Assembly (NCBI GenBank): GCA_964011275.1
Contig: CAXGOB010000003.1
Span: 1-64,000 of the forward strand
Reading direction: 5' to 3'
Length of the DNA: 64,000 nt
Source: UBA7328 sp002471345
Lineage (GTDB): Bacteria; Bacteroidota; Bacteroidia; Chitinophagales; Saprospiraceae
Shown: one piece after another, positions 54,318 through 63,661 of the stretch
Layout of the letters: each line of letters opens with the position of its first letter
Position numbering within the stretch: the first letter of the stretch is position 1
The notes under the pieces: generated by a model
Databases searched by the model: none
Seen by the model: only the letters and a program-made list of their open reading frames with translations
What the model was told of the DNA's origin: nothing
Position numbers and translations under genes: made by a program

Positions 54318-55004
54318 ATGCTCAAGCACCTTAAACTCATAGCTGGTCTCTTATATCCCAAACTGTGTATAGCATGCAGTAACCACGAGCCTGTGCACGA
54401 CAACTTACTATGCCATTCTTGTTGGAAAGAAATACCAAGATTTTCTGATATAGGAGAAAGTCGGGCCTTATTAGAACATAGGTTTCCTTTGATTTATGGA
54501 GAAAATATTTCCTTCTACGGTCTTTATTTGTATTCTAAAAAAGGCGGGGTTCAAAACATTCTACACCAGATCAAATACGGCGGAAAAAGTCATATAGCCT
54601 TAGAATTGGGGCGGTATTTAGGTAAAAGAATACCTCTAGAAAAATACAATGCCCTTATACCAGTTCCCTTGCATTACAAAAAAATGAGAAGAAGGGGATA
54701 CAATCAAGCGGAAATAATAGCCAAAGGAATAAGCGAGAGCACAGGTATACCATTGATCAAAGATGCTCTAGAAAAAAAGATGGATACAGACTCTCAAACC
54801 AAAATGGACCGGTCTACTAGGCATGCCAATGTCATGAAGGCATTTATTAACAAGAAACCTCTACCCAAAAGTGTCAATAATGTAATTCTTATAGACGATG
54901 TTGTGACAACAGGGGCCACACTTGACATTTGTTCTCACCTATTAAAAAAAGAGAGCGATATTAATGTAGACTTTGGGTTTATAGCTATGTCTATATCCAG
55001 CTAA
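54318..55004 (+). CDS. comF: ComF-family phosphoribosyltransferase-like protein
   Basis: 228 residues. An N-terminal zinc-ribbon (CIACSNHEPVHDNLLCHSCW, two CxxC) is followed by a type I PRTase fold with the PRPP loop VILIDDVVTTGATLD near 197-211. ComF takes part in DNA uptake and natural transformation in Bacillus and Haemophilus; in Bacteroidota its role is less clear. The frame opens at TTG 54303, but the decayed paralogue aligns from the ATG at 54318, which supports that start. Confidence 0.88.
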   Translation: MLKHLKLIAGLLYPKLCIACSNHEPVHDNLLCHSCWKEIPRFSDIGESRALLEHRFPLIYGENISFYGLYLYSKKGGVQNILHQIKYGGKSHIALELGRYLGKRIPLEKYNALIPVPLHYKKMRRRGYNQAEIIAKGISESTGIPLIKDALEKKMDTDSQTKMDRSTRHANVMKAFINKKPLPKSVNNVILIDDVVTTGATLDICSHLLKKESDINVDFGFIAMSISS

Positions 55005-55019
55005 AAAGAGTGGGTATAT

Positions 55020-56132
55020 TTATGCCATCACTTCTTTGAGAGCCATATTGAATTTTTTCACATCGTTCAAATGACCGGTACTTATTCGGCACCAATCTAG
55101 CAAAGGAGGAAAAGGCCTTCCCACAGCAACTCCTTTCTTTCGCATATCGGTATTCAGCTGTTGAATTGGTCGACCTGTGTGAAAGAAGACAAAATTAGTA
55201 TGAGACGGTATGTATTTTAGATTTAGATCATTGAGTGTTGCGTAGATTAGTTTTTTACCATCATCGTTGAGCTTTATACTATTATCATAAAACTTTTGAT
55301 CATCATAGCATGCCAATGCAGCAAACACAGCCAAAATATTAGTTCGTGCCATTACATTTGCTCTCATCCTTTCAGCTAAATCGGGACGAGCAATCAAGTA
55401 CCCTATTCTCAAACCGGCTAATCCGTAGACTTTAGAAAATGTACGAGACACTACGACATTTTTGCCTTCTTTCACCATATTAACCATAGAAGGATAGTCT
55501 TCTTCTGTGATATAATCATAATAGGCTTCATCAGAAAATAGAATTGTCTTATTAGAAACTTGATCACAGAATTCTCTTAAATCATTCTTAGGTACCAAAG
55601 CACCAGAAGGATTATGAGGATTACATAGAAAGACCAACGAAGTCCGATTGGTTATTCTTTTTGACATCTCGCCGAGGTCTTGTTGCATGTTTTCGTCTAG
55701 TGGGACCATATTGATATATGCACCAACTTGTTCAGCATATGAATTCAAACTTCTATAAACAGGATCAGAGGTGATTATTTCACCACCATTAAGACCGAAA
55801 GTGAGGCCAGCTGCCTTTAATCCTTCAGTAGAACCCCCTGTTATAACAATATGGTCAGAAGTAACCCCTTCTTTCGCTGCTATTTTTTGAGCCAACGTTC
55901 TTATCTGTGCACTTGGATATCTACAACCATAATCAAAAGCATCAATAATGGCTTGTCTTACTTTGGGTGATGGACCTAATGGGTTTTCATTACTATTTAG
56001 CTTGGCATAGTCATAAGTAGAAATCACTTCCTTAGAACCAAGCGACACATTTGGAAGGGATGGGTCTATAATCGAAGCAACACTTCCTGCACCAACCAGG
56101 CCTAACCAATTTCTTCTATTTAGAGTAGACAT
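55020..56132 (-). CDS. Exported PLP-dependent aminotransferase (HisC-like)
   Basis: 370 residues, fold-type I aminotransferase related to histidinol-phosphate aminotransferases. It begins LNRRNWLGLVGAGSVAS, a twin-arginine-type signal, so a folded enzyme may be exported or membrane-bound. SNENPLGPSP, ITGGSTEG, CNPHNPSGALV, the DEAYYDY block and the PLP Lys in SRTFSKVYGLAGLRIGYL are intact. It is not in a his operon, and a role other than histidine synthesis is likely. Convergent with comF. Confidence 0.85.
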   Translation of the reverse strand: MSTLNRRNWLGLVGAGSVASIIDPSLPNVSLGSKEVISTYDYAKLNSNENPLGPSPKVRQAIIDAFDYGCRYPSAQIRTLAQKIAAKEGVTSDHIVITGGSTEGLKAAGLTFGLNGGEIITSDPVYRSLNSYAEQVGAYINMVPLDENMQQDLGEMSKRITNRTSLVFLCNPHNPSGALVPKNDLREFCDQVSNKTILFSDEAYYDYITEEDYPSMVNMVKEGKNVVVSRTFSKVYGLAGLRIGYLIARPDLAERMRANVMARTNILAVFAALACYDDQKFYDNSIKLNDDGKKLIYATLNDLNLKYIPSHTNFVFFHTGRPIQQLNTDMRKKGVAVGRPFPPLLDWCRISTGHLNDVKKFNMALKEVMA

Positions 56133-56181
56133 GAATATATGTTTTAGGTGTGTTAAGTTACAAAAAATGACGAATGCGCAA

Positions 56182-58650
56182 TCATTTATCGCCCATCCCT
56201 GCTAATAGCCCCATCACCTGATCTTCTAATTTTTCAGACGAAACCTTCTCTCTTCTCAGTGTATCCACAATAATAGGAAAGGCAAAAGGGGTAAAGCCAG
56301 AAGGTCTACTTAGAACCTTTTTCTGATGATTGATTTTATCTAAAGCAAGCCTTAGTCGCCTTTCTTCTAACTGGAAGGTCCTTACTTCTTCGTGGGTTTG
56401 AAGAAAGAGAAGGTTATCAGGTTCAAAATCTTGAAATACATTAAAAAGAAGTGAAGAGGAGGATTGTAAATGCCTTTCTTTCTTCATGTTTCCAGGAAAC
56501 CCCTGAAAAACCAATCCACTTATTTTGGCGATATCTCTAAACTTTCTTCTTCCCAATTCCACGGCATTAATGCTCATTTGAATATCCTCAAAAAGGTTTT
56601 CTGTAGCAAAAAGGTCATCAGTGATGTACTTTTCAATTTCTATTTTGGAAGGAGCCAATAATTCAAAACCATAGTCATTAGTAGCTATAGATAGGCTAAT
56701 AGGTAGTTTTTGAGAAAGTCTCTGTGCAATAAGAGCCGCCATACCTTCATGCACCGCCATGCCTTCGAAAGGGTACATTACTAAATGAAACCCATATTTG
56801 GTTTCAAAATATTCAATGAGGAACTCATTTTCCTTTGGAAGAATAGAACGTTCTGCTTGTTTTAAGAGCAGACCTTCTAGTTTGAGCATTTCTACCTCAT
56901 TGATAATTCCTTTGGTATAGTCGTAGAGTTTTTTCTTAATAAGGTCGGTAAGCATTGAAGAAAGAGGCATTCTTCCTCCGCCCCATGTAGGAACCCGAGC
57001 TTTTTTTACACTTCCCTTTCTTACCTGGACCCTCATCTCTTTTACTCTTATTAGCTCCAAAGGTTGTCCCGCAAACCAGAAGTGATCTCCAGGCATCAAT
57101 GAAGAGATAAACCACTCTTCTATAGTGCCAAGTCTTTTGCCATTTGTGAAATGAATAGACAAAGACACACTGCTTACAATCGTGCCAATGTTCAGCCGGT
57201 GGCGTTGGGCTATTCTTTTGTTTGTAACCTTGAAAATACCATCAACATAATCGAGTTTTTGATATTCGTCATATGCTTTAAGAGAGGATCCACCATATTG
57301 TAGAAACCTTATTATCCAATTCCACTCTTCATCGGTCATTGAAGAAAAACAATGAGTAGTAAGTATTTCCTTTTTTATTATTCTTGATATAAAACCTTCC
57401 GAAACGGCAAGAGTGGTGAGGTATTGAATAAGTACATCAAAAGACCTGATATAGGGCATTCTTTCTTCATGAACCCCCCTCACAATAGCCTCTCTTAGTG
57501 CGGCCCCTTCCACAATTTCTAGAGAATGAGTAGGCAGAAAATATATCTTGCTAACTGCATTAGGTTGATGGCCACTTCGGCCAGCCCTTTGAACAAACCG
57601 CGACACTCCTTTAGGGCTGCCTATCTGAATTATAGTTTCGACTGGTCTGAAATCTACTCCCAAATCTAGACTTGAAGTGCATACCACAGCTTTGAGTTTT
57701 TCATTGTGGATGGCATTTTCTACCCAATCTCTGATTTCCTTACTTATTGATCCATGATGCATTGCTAAAGTGCCTGCCAAATCTATGCATTTATCTAAAA
57801 TTCTTTGATACCATATTTCACATTGACTTCTAGTGTTTGTGAATATTAGTGTGGATTTGTTTTTTAAAATGATGGAAATCACTTTGTCCAACATTTCTAG
57901 TCCCAAATGCCCGGCCCATGGATAATTATCAATTTCATCAGGAAGTATGGTTTCTAATGCTATAGTCTTTTTTATTCCCGACTTGACTAAAATTGCTTCT
58001 TTTGCCGCAGTTGGGCCCATTAAAACTTTGGCGGCCTCTTCAAGGTTGCCAATTGTAGCCGAGATTCCCCAAACCATAAGGTTTTCATTTAGCCCTTTAA
58101 ATCGAGATATGGCTAACTCGGTTTGCACACCCCTCTTTGATCCCATTAATTCATGCCACTCATCGGCCACTACAGCTGATAAGTTTTTAAAAAAAGAAGA
58201 ATAATGAGCTGTGGCAAGTAGCACATGAATGGATTCTGGAGTGGTTATCAAAACATCAGGAGGGTGAGAAAGCTGTTGTTTTCTGACTTTAGCGGAAGTA
58301 TCTCCGGATCTAATTTGCACAGACCAATCTAAACCCAATCCCTCACAGGCATTTTCAAGAGAGTATTGAATTTCTTTAGTCAAAGCTCTAATAGGGCTAA
58401 TCCATATAATTTTAAGACCAGTACGAGGTTGTCCGCCTTCCCATAATAGATTAATCTCCTTGAGTAACAAACCTACTCCACACGAATACGTTTTTCCACT
58501 TCCTGTAGGCGCATTTATTATTCCAGATTTGCCATCAAGAATATGATTCCAGGCCGCTAATTGATAAGGAAATGGCTTCCATTGTTTTTGTTTAAACCAA
58601 TGTGTGCCTTCTTTTAAAACTTTCTTTCGAAAGGCACTCTTTTTATCCAT
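56182..58650 (-). CDS. Ligase-associated DEXH-box helicase (Lhr-like)
   Basis: 822 residues, superfamily 2: PTGSGKTYS (Walker A, about 44-52), ISPIRALTKEIQ, TTPESIHVLL, DEWHEL (DExH box), WGISATIG, TNTRSQCE, SSLDLGVDF and QRAGRSGHQ (motif VI). The C-terminal winged-helix/Lhr core (from about 450) contains GDHFWFAGQPLELI and FQGFPGNMKKERHLQSSSSLLFNVF. It is the helicase of the ligase-linked repair cassette. Its first eight bases overlap the ligase gene. Confidence 0.93.
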   Translation of the reverse strand: MDKKSAFRKKVLKEGTHWFKQKQWKPFPYQLAAWNHILDGKSGIINAPTGSGKTYSCGVGLLLKEINLLWEGGQPRTGLKIIWISPIRALTKEIQYSLENACEGLGLDWSVQIRSGDTSAKVRKQQLSHPPDVLITTPESIHVLLATAHYSSFFKNLSAVVADEWHELMGSKRGVQTELAISRFKGLNENLMVWGISATIGNLEEAAKVLMGPTAAKEAILVKSGIKKTIALETILPDEIDNYPWAGHLGLEMLDKVISIILKNKSTLIFTNTRSQCEIWYQRILDKCIDLAGTLAMHHGSISKEIRDWVENAIHNEKLKAVVCTSSLDLGVDFRPVETIIQIGSPKGVSRFVQRAGRSGHQPNAVSKIYFLPTHSLEIVEGAALREAIVRGVHEERMPYIRSFDVLIQYLTTLAVSEGFISRIIKKEILTTHCFSSMTDEEWNWIIRFLQYGGSSLKAYDEYQKLDYVDGIFKVTNKRIAQRHRLNIGTIVSSVSLSIHFTNGKRLGTIEEWFISSLMPGDHFWFAGQPLELIRVKEMRVQVRKGSVKKARVPTWGGGRMPLSSMLTDLIKKKLYDYTKGIINEVEMLKLEGLLLKQAERSILPKENEFLIEYFETKYGFHLVMYPFEGMAVHEGMAALIAQRLSQKLPISLSIATNDYGFELLAPSKIEIEKYITDDLFATENLFEDIQMSINAVELGRRKFRDIAKISGLVFQGFPGNMKKERHLQSSSSLLFNVFQDFEPDNLLFLQTHEEVRTFQLEERRLRLALDKINHQKKVLSRPSGFTPFAFPIIVDTLRREKVSSEKLEDQVMGLLAGMGDK

Positions 58651-60235
58651 AGTGTTCTAACATTGTTATAAGGTCGCTTAAAGTATTCACTTCATGAGGA
58701 TGTTTGTCTTTACGCCACCGTTCGATTTTTGGAAGTCTTATGATTACACCAGATTTATGTCTAGTCGATTTAGAAATACCCTCAAAGGATAGTTCAAATA
58801 CTAGTTCCGGCTTCAGAGACTTTACTGGCCCGAAAGATTCAATAGTATTCTTTTTGACAAAGGCAGAAATGTCAATAAGCTCTTCCTCAGAAAGCCCAAT
58901 ACTAGCTTTAGTAATTGAAACGAACCTGTCATTATGTTTTACAGCGAAAGTAAAAGAGGAAAAATTTTTAGAGCGGAAACTATTATCTCGAGTAGCATAT
59001 AATAACACGGCATCTACATTGAAGGGATCTGATTTCCACTTCCACCAATCACTATTTTCACGACCAATTCCGTATGCACTATTAATTTTTTTTATCATGA
59101 GCCCTTCGGCTCCAATAGCACGAGCATTACTACGGATGTTTTCAAGCCCAGTCCACGAAGAAAATTTAATTTCATCAGAGAAAAGTATGGTAGAGTTGGG
59201 TGAAAAAGATGCTATTAGAATGCCCAACTTCTTTCTTCTTTCTACATAAGATAGATGCCTTATGTCTTTTCCATTATGCTCGAGTAGGTCATAAGCAATA
59301 AAAGCAACGGGTATATCCGATAGAAGCTTTTTGTTTAAAGTTTTTCTTTTAAACCTTTTTTGTAATGCAGAAAGAGGAAGGCTCTTGTCCTCTTTCCAGC
59401 CTAAAATTTCTCCGTCTAAAACGAAATTGTCTTTCTCTGATTTTTTTATCAAGTTGAATTCTGGAAATCGGTCAGTGACCAACTCTTCATTGCGAGTCCA
59501 TAGAAAAACTTTTCCTTGCCTTTTAATGAGTTGACCTCGTAGCCCATCCCATTTATATTCAACAGCCCAGTCATTTGTATTTCCAAGATCATCAATATTA
59601 ACAGTTAAACTACGAGCCAAATAGAATGGAATAGGTTTAGAAAGAGCTTCAGAACTGTCCGGTGTTTTTAGAAGCTTTTCAAAAGTGACTGTTTCTGGAC
59701 TCCATGGGGTCATAAGACGATGACTTATGATGGTCTCAGGGTCATTTAGGTGCTTGGCCAGAGCTTTGATAATTATTTTGTTTGATGAAATTTCTTTTAA
59801 ACTACCCGTGAGTATTTTGTTAAATAAATATCGTGAATCACGATTCAATGTATCCCATATATCAAAGACAATTGCTTTTTTTTCTTGTTCATTAGAGTTC
59901 TTTAAAGAAAGTATTTGAGAAACTACTTCAGATAAAGATATCTTCAACGTTTTCTGAGGTTGTGGTAAAAGTATTGCGATAGTTTCTGATATATCTCCAG
60001 TGATTTTTAGAGATTCTTCAAAAAGCCAATCTGGAGTATCTGAAACATCACATCTCCATGTCCTAAGTTCAAATGTTGTAGCCGTTCTTTTTGGTACTTT
60101 TCCTAATAACAGCGCAATTGCCCATATTGAATCTTTATGGGTGGACCTATTGAGATAATTGTTTATTGAAAGAATTTTGGAATCTACACTTACAGTGCTG
60201 TCTAACTCAAAAAAAAGTGTTGTAAAATTTTCCAT
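58643..60235 (-). CDS. ATP-dependent DNA ligase
   Basis: 530 residues. An N-terminal alpha-helical DNA-binding domain is followed by the nucleotidyltransferase domain with the adenylated lysine in EYKWDGLRGQL (K228 from the chosen start). DGEILGW, EGLMIKK and KWKSDP complete motifs III-V, then a C-terminal OB fold. It seals nicks in the repair cassette and is distinct from the NAD-dependent LigA used in replication. ATG at 60235 is preferred over GTG at 60238. Eight-base overlap with the helicase gene. Confidence 0.93.
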   Translation of the reverse strand: MENFTTLFFELDSTVSVDSKILSINNYLNRSTHKDSIWAIALLLGKVPKRTATTFELRTWRCDVSDTPDWLFEESLKITGDISETIAILLPQPQKTLKISLSEVVSQILSLKNSNEQEKKAIVFDIWDTLNRDSRYLFNKILTGSLKEISSNKIIIKALAKHLNDPETIISHRLMTPWSPETVTFEKLLKTPDSSEALSKPIPFYLARSLTVNIDDLGNTNDWAVEYKWDGLRGQLIKRQGKVFLWTRNEELVTDRFPEFNLIKKSEKDNFVLDGEILGWKEDKSLPLSALQKRFKRKTLNKKLLSDIPVAFIAYDLLEHNGKDIRHLSYVERRKKLGILIASFSPNSTILFSDEIKFSSWTGLENIRSNARAIGAEGLMIKKINSAYGIGRENSDWWKWKSDPFNVDAVLLYATRDNSFRSKNFSSFTFAVKHNDRFVSITKASIGLSEEELIDISAFVKKNTIESFGPVKSLKPELVFELSFEGISKSTRHKSGVIIRLPKIERWRKDKHPHEVNTLSDLITMLEHYG

Positions 60236-60246
60236 CACACTTTTCT

Positions 60247-61236
60247 TTAATCTATGTCTATCTCCCCAGCGTATTCGGTTTTTACGATTTCAGTTTGATA
60301 TCCTTGTTCTTTTAGGTATCTAGAGAAAGTGACGGTATTACCATGTGTAGGATATATATGTGATGCCCCTGACGCTTTTATCGCCTCATGTAACCCTATC
60401 CAATCAACATGATCAGAAAGAACAAACCCTCTATCAATATTTCCATTTCGTCGTCTTTTTCTGGACATCATCCAACCCGATGCCGATGCAACACTTATTG
60501 ATTTAGCATTATTGAGTAATTCTGAGGAGGAAGAAGGCGAAATAACCAGAGCGCCTTCTAAGTCTTTTGAAGTGACTTTAGGAGAAAGAGGAATTGTTTT
60601 TGCTATAGGGATGTTGATTTCTCTGAAGGCGTTATTAACTTTTTCTACAGCGGGGTGTGTGAATATTTTGCCAATATTTTGATCTACATTATGGATTAAC
60701 CTCTGCGCTTTACCTAAAGAGTATGCCTTTATTATTGAGGTGGTTTTTTCAGAAGCATTTGATGACCACCAACTATTTATTTGATCAAAAACCTTTTGTT
60801 GTTTGTCCCATTTATAGATTGGCAACCCAAATGTACACTCAGTAATGAAATGGTGACAAAGGATAGGTTCATATGCAGCACTGATACCATCGTCCTCAAC
60901 TTTATAGTCTCCTGAAGCAACCCAAATTTCTCCTTTGTATTCAGCTCTAATTTGGGCGGAACCAATAATATGACCAGCAGGATGAAATGAAAATTTTACG
61001 CCATTTACAATTATTGTTTCTCCATATGCAATTCCTGAGGCAGGAATGTGTTTTCCTAGTCTAAGTTTTAGAATCGGGAGTGTTTCATGAGTACAAAGAT
61101 ATGATTTGTGACCAGATCTGGCATGATCACTATGGGCATGAGTAATTAAGGCTTTAGGTACTTTTTTCCAAGGATCAATATATAGATCTGCCTGCTCGCA
61201 ATAGATTCCCTTATTTGTAAACTGAAGTAGTGGCAT
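60247..61236 (-). CDS. Ligase-associated DNA-damage-response exonuclease (MBL/beta-CASP)
   Basis: Metallo-beta-lactamase-fold nuclease of the SNM1/beta-CASP type: THAHSDHARSGH carries HxHxDH. PAGHIIGSAQIR and ASGDYKVEDDGI give further ligands, and SDHVDWIGLHEAIKASGASHIYPTHG is the C-terminal part. Family openings read MPLLxFTxKGIYC, so the ATG at 61236 is preferred over 61251. It is the first gene of the exonuclease-ligase-helicase operon. The phosphodiesterase PdeM, often the fourth member, is absent here. Confidence 0.9.
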   Translation of the reverse strand: MPLLQFTNKGIYCEQADLYIDPWKKVPKALITHAHSDHARSGHKSYLCTHETLPILKLRLGKHIPASGIAYGETIIVNGVKFSFHPAGHIIGSAQIRAEYKGEIWVASGDYKVEDDGISAAYEPILCHHFITECTFGLPIYKWDKQQKVFDQINSWWSSNASEKTTSIIKAYSLGKAQRLIHNVDQNIGKIFTHPAVEKVNNAFREINIPIAKTIPLSPKVTSKDLEGALVISPSSSSELLNNAKSISVASASGWMMSRKRRRNGNIDRGFVLSDHVDWIGLHEAIKASGASHIYPTHGNTVTFSRYLKEQGYQTEIVKTEYAGEIDID

Positions 61237-61318
61237 AAAAAGCAATTGCATACAAAAATGAGAATTTTTCTTCTGGTATCAAGAGTCAGGTTCTCACGAA
61301 AGGGTATTTATGACTTTT

Positions 61319-62569
61319 CTATTCGTGAATATTTTCAATTTTGAATCCTAACGTTTTCAAATCTTCCCAAAATGCAGGATAAGATTTACTGACGACATCA
61401 GGGTTTTCCATTTCTATTTCATGAAGTAATGATAATGGAGCAAATGCCATTGCCATGCGATGATCTTTATATGTAGAAAACCGAGGAACAGAACTAAACT
61501 CGGCCTTATCCCTAATTACATAATGTTCTTGCTCATTTTCATTTCTACCAAAAGGCATATCAGATGATACTTTTTGCAACTCTTTTTGAATTGCTGATAT
61601 GCGATCTGTTTCTTTGATTCTTAAGGTTTTTAGACCTGTGAAATCTGCAGGGATTCCTTTTCCTGCACTCATTACAGCGACGGTCTGTGCCAAATCCGGT
61701 TGATTAATAAAATCATAATAAACTTCGTCGTTATGGATACCATTTTTAGTAATGTGTAATACGCCATCTTTATCAAATTCACTTTTTACACCATAGAGCT
61801 CAGCAATGTCTTTGATTTTAGCGTCTCCTTGTATACTTTCGCTAAACAGGCCTTCAAGTTGGATATTACACTCCTTGCTCAAAGCGGCAATAGAATAATA
61901 ATATGAGCATGCTGACCAATCTGCTTCTACAGTATATTCCTTCGCTGAGTATTCTTGTGGGAGGATTGAGATTGTACCATTTCCCTTTTTGTATTCGATT
62001 CCAAACTCACTCAGAGTTGTTAATGTCATGTTGAGATATGGCTCTGAGACCAGCTCTCCTTCTAGCGAAAGTTCAAGTCCGTTTGGAAGAGAAGGGGCTA
62101 TTAACAAAAGAGAGGTTATGTATTGACTGCTAATATCTGCTTTTACCTTTATCTTGGAGATATAGTTTTTTTTATCAAAAGGTCCAATGTTTAATGGTGG
62201 ATACCCCTCTTTTTCAGAATAACTTATATCAGCTCCAAGATCACGAAGTGCATCTACCAAAGGGCCAATTGGCCTTTCTTTCATTCTACTCGATCCAGTA
62301 AGCAATTGTCTTCTTGGAGAAACAGCTAAGAAAGAGGTCAAAAACCGAAACGTTGTACCTGCATGATGTACATCAAAGATATCTTTTCCATTGTTCAGTA
62401 AATCTTTCATAGTAGAAGTGTCATCTGAAGAAGAAATATGGTGGATAGGGAAGTCTTCTTTACAAAGTGCTTTTATTATTAAAGCTCGATTACTAATACT
62501 TTTTGACCCATCTAGTCTGATTTTTCCTTTAACAATACTCGTAGGGTGACTTATTCGAACAACGCTCAT
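61319..62569 (-). CDS. aroA: 3-phosphoshikimate 1-carboxyvinyltransferase (EPSP synthase)
   Basis: 416 residues from ATG 62569 (an in-frame TTG lies just before). SIVKGKIRLDGSKSISNRALI is the shikimate-phosphate/phosphate site; AGTTFRFLTSFLA, LTGSSRMKERPIGPLVDAL and LKIKETDRI-type LRIKETDRISAI, and DHRMAMAFAPL are the other conserved blocks. It transfers enolpyruvate in chorismate synthesis. Single gene, divergent from the sulfotransferase gene. Confidence 0.95.
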   Translation of the reverse strand: MSVVRISHPTSIVKGKIRLDGSKSISNRALIIKALCKEDFPIHHISSSDDTSTMKDLLNNGKDIFDVHHAGTTFRFLTSFLAVSPRRQLLTGSSRMKERPIGPLVDALRDLGADISYSEKEGYPPLNIGPFDKKNYISKIKVKADISSQYITSLLLIAPSLPNGLELSLEGELVSEPYLNMTLTTLSEFGIEYKKGNGTISILPQEYSAKEYTVEADWSACSYYYSIAALSKECNIQLEGLFSESIQGDAKIKDIAELYGVKSEFDKDGVLHITKNGIHNDEVYYDFINQPDLAQTVAVMSAGKGIPADFTGLKTLRIKETDRISAIQKELQKVSSDMPFGRNENEQEHYVIRDKAEFSSVPRFSTYKDHRMAMAFAPLSLLHEIEMENPDVVSKSYPAFWEDLKTLGFKIENIHE

Positions 62570-62590
62570 CAATCATTTTCTTTATAGGCC

Positions 62591-62598
62591 CAAAGGTA
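62591..62598 (-). promoter_or_regulatory. -7 promoter element (TACCTTTG) of aroA
   Basis: Exact minus-strand TAnnTTTG, 22 bp upstream of the ATG at 62569; -33 not clear. Confidence 0.5.
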
Positions 62599-62724
62599 AT
62601 AAATGCCTGTACCATAACATTTCATCATATTCACTCTTTTACACCCTATATCTCCAGAAAAGTACTCATTATAAAGTGTGGTCAAATTTTGGAATGCATC
62701 ATTAGTTATCAAATTGCCACGGAG

Positions 62725-62732
62725 TATCTTTG
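62725..62732 (+). promoter_or_regulatory. -7 promoter element (TATCTTTG) of the sulfotransferase-flippase unit
   Basis: Exact TAnnTTTG, 26 bp upstream of the TTG start at 62758, which supports that unusual start codon. Confidence 0.5.
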
Positions 62733-62757
62733 TTTCTGATTAATTTTATAATAAAGT

Positions 62758-63660
62758 TTGCAACCCATCATTATTGCTGGATTTGGTAGGTCTGGGACCA
62801 CTTGGGTCTCTGATATTGTTTCTAAGACCATAGGAGGATTGATTCTGTTTGAACCAGACCACCCAAATGTCTATGCAGAAAGCAAAGAGGCTTTGTATAA
62901 CCCTGACCTGACGGCCATGGACCTTCAGGCTCATTTAAAAGCCATATCTAGTAAATCGAAAAGAGATGCTTGGTTAATAAGAAACCATCTTTTAAGCGAT
63001 GAAGATCAGCCGAAGGAGTTAATAGATTCAATTTGGAGAAATTCTGAAATTATTGGGTTTAAATGTATAAGATGGAATCATGCTCTGCCGGCACTTGCTT
63101 CTATCAGTGCAAAGAAACTGATTTACATAATTCGACACCCTTTGTCTGTTGTAGCCTCTTTGATGAAACGACCACGATTCTTTTTAGACTTTGATTGGGA
63201 GACCCATTGGAGTGTTTTCAAAGAGAGGAATCCATTAAAAGAAGTGGACTTAAAACAATACGATCAGTCTGAAATGAGTATAAAGTATGCAGCTATGTGG
63301 AGCATAACTAATATTAAGGCTTTATATGATTTACAAACATTAGGAATCCCTTTTTGGTCTTATGAACAATTATACCATAAGCCATATGAAACTGCTCAAT
63401 CAATGAATGCTTATTTGGGATATAGTAAAACCCAAATTCACCCGTCTTATATTTTTTATCCATCTATGTCTACGTTGAGAACATTTCATACAAACAACAC
63501 AGAATGGCCTTCTTTCTTAGATGAGGATATTAGTATATTTTGGAAAGACACACTGAATGATGAAATGTGTGTGAAGGTCGTTTCAGAGATTCAAAAGATA
63601 GCAGCTTCATATTCTGAAGCAGCATCAGTTTTTGGAAAATTAGGATATTTTAAAACCTGA
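62758..63660 (+). CDS. Sulfotransferase
   Basis: 300 residues. The PAPS 5'-phosphosulfate loop is GFGRSGTTWVSDI (8-20) and the 3'-phosphate site IYIIRHPLSVVASLM (about 122-136). It should move sulfate from PAPS to a hydroxyl, probably on a sugar or lipid. The start is TTG. The flippase gene follows after 1 bp, so a role in a sulfated surface glycan is inferred. Confidence 0.85.
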   Translation: MQPIIIAGFGRSGTTWVSDIVSKTIGGLILFEPDHPNVYAESKEALYNPDLTAMDLQAHLKAISSKSKRDAWLIRNHLLSDEDQPKELIDSIWRNSEIIGFKCIRWNHALPALASISAKKLIYIIRHPLSVVASLMKRPRFFLDFDWETHWSVFKERNPLKEVDLKQYDQSEMSIKYAAMWSITNIKALYDLQTLGIPFWSYEQLYHKPYETAQSMNAYLGYSKTQIHPSYIFYPSMSTLRTFHTNNTEWPSFLDEDISIFWKDTLNDEMCVKVVSEIQKIAASYSEAASVFGKLGYFKT

Positions 63661-63661
63661 T

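Noticed and set aside
58704..59249. 181-codon plus-strand frame inside the DNA ligase gene
   Set aside because: Fully contained in the conserved ligase coding region on the other strand.
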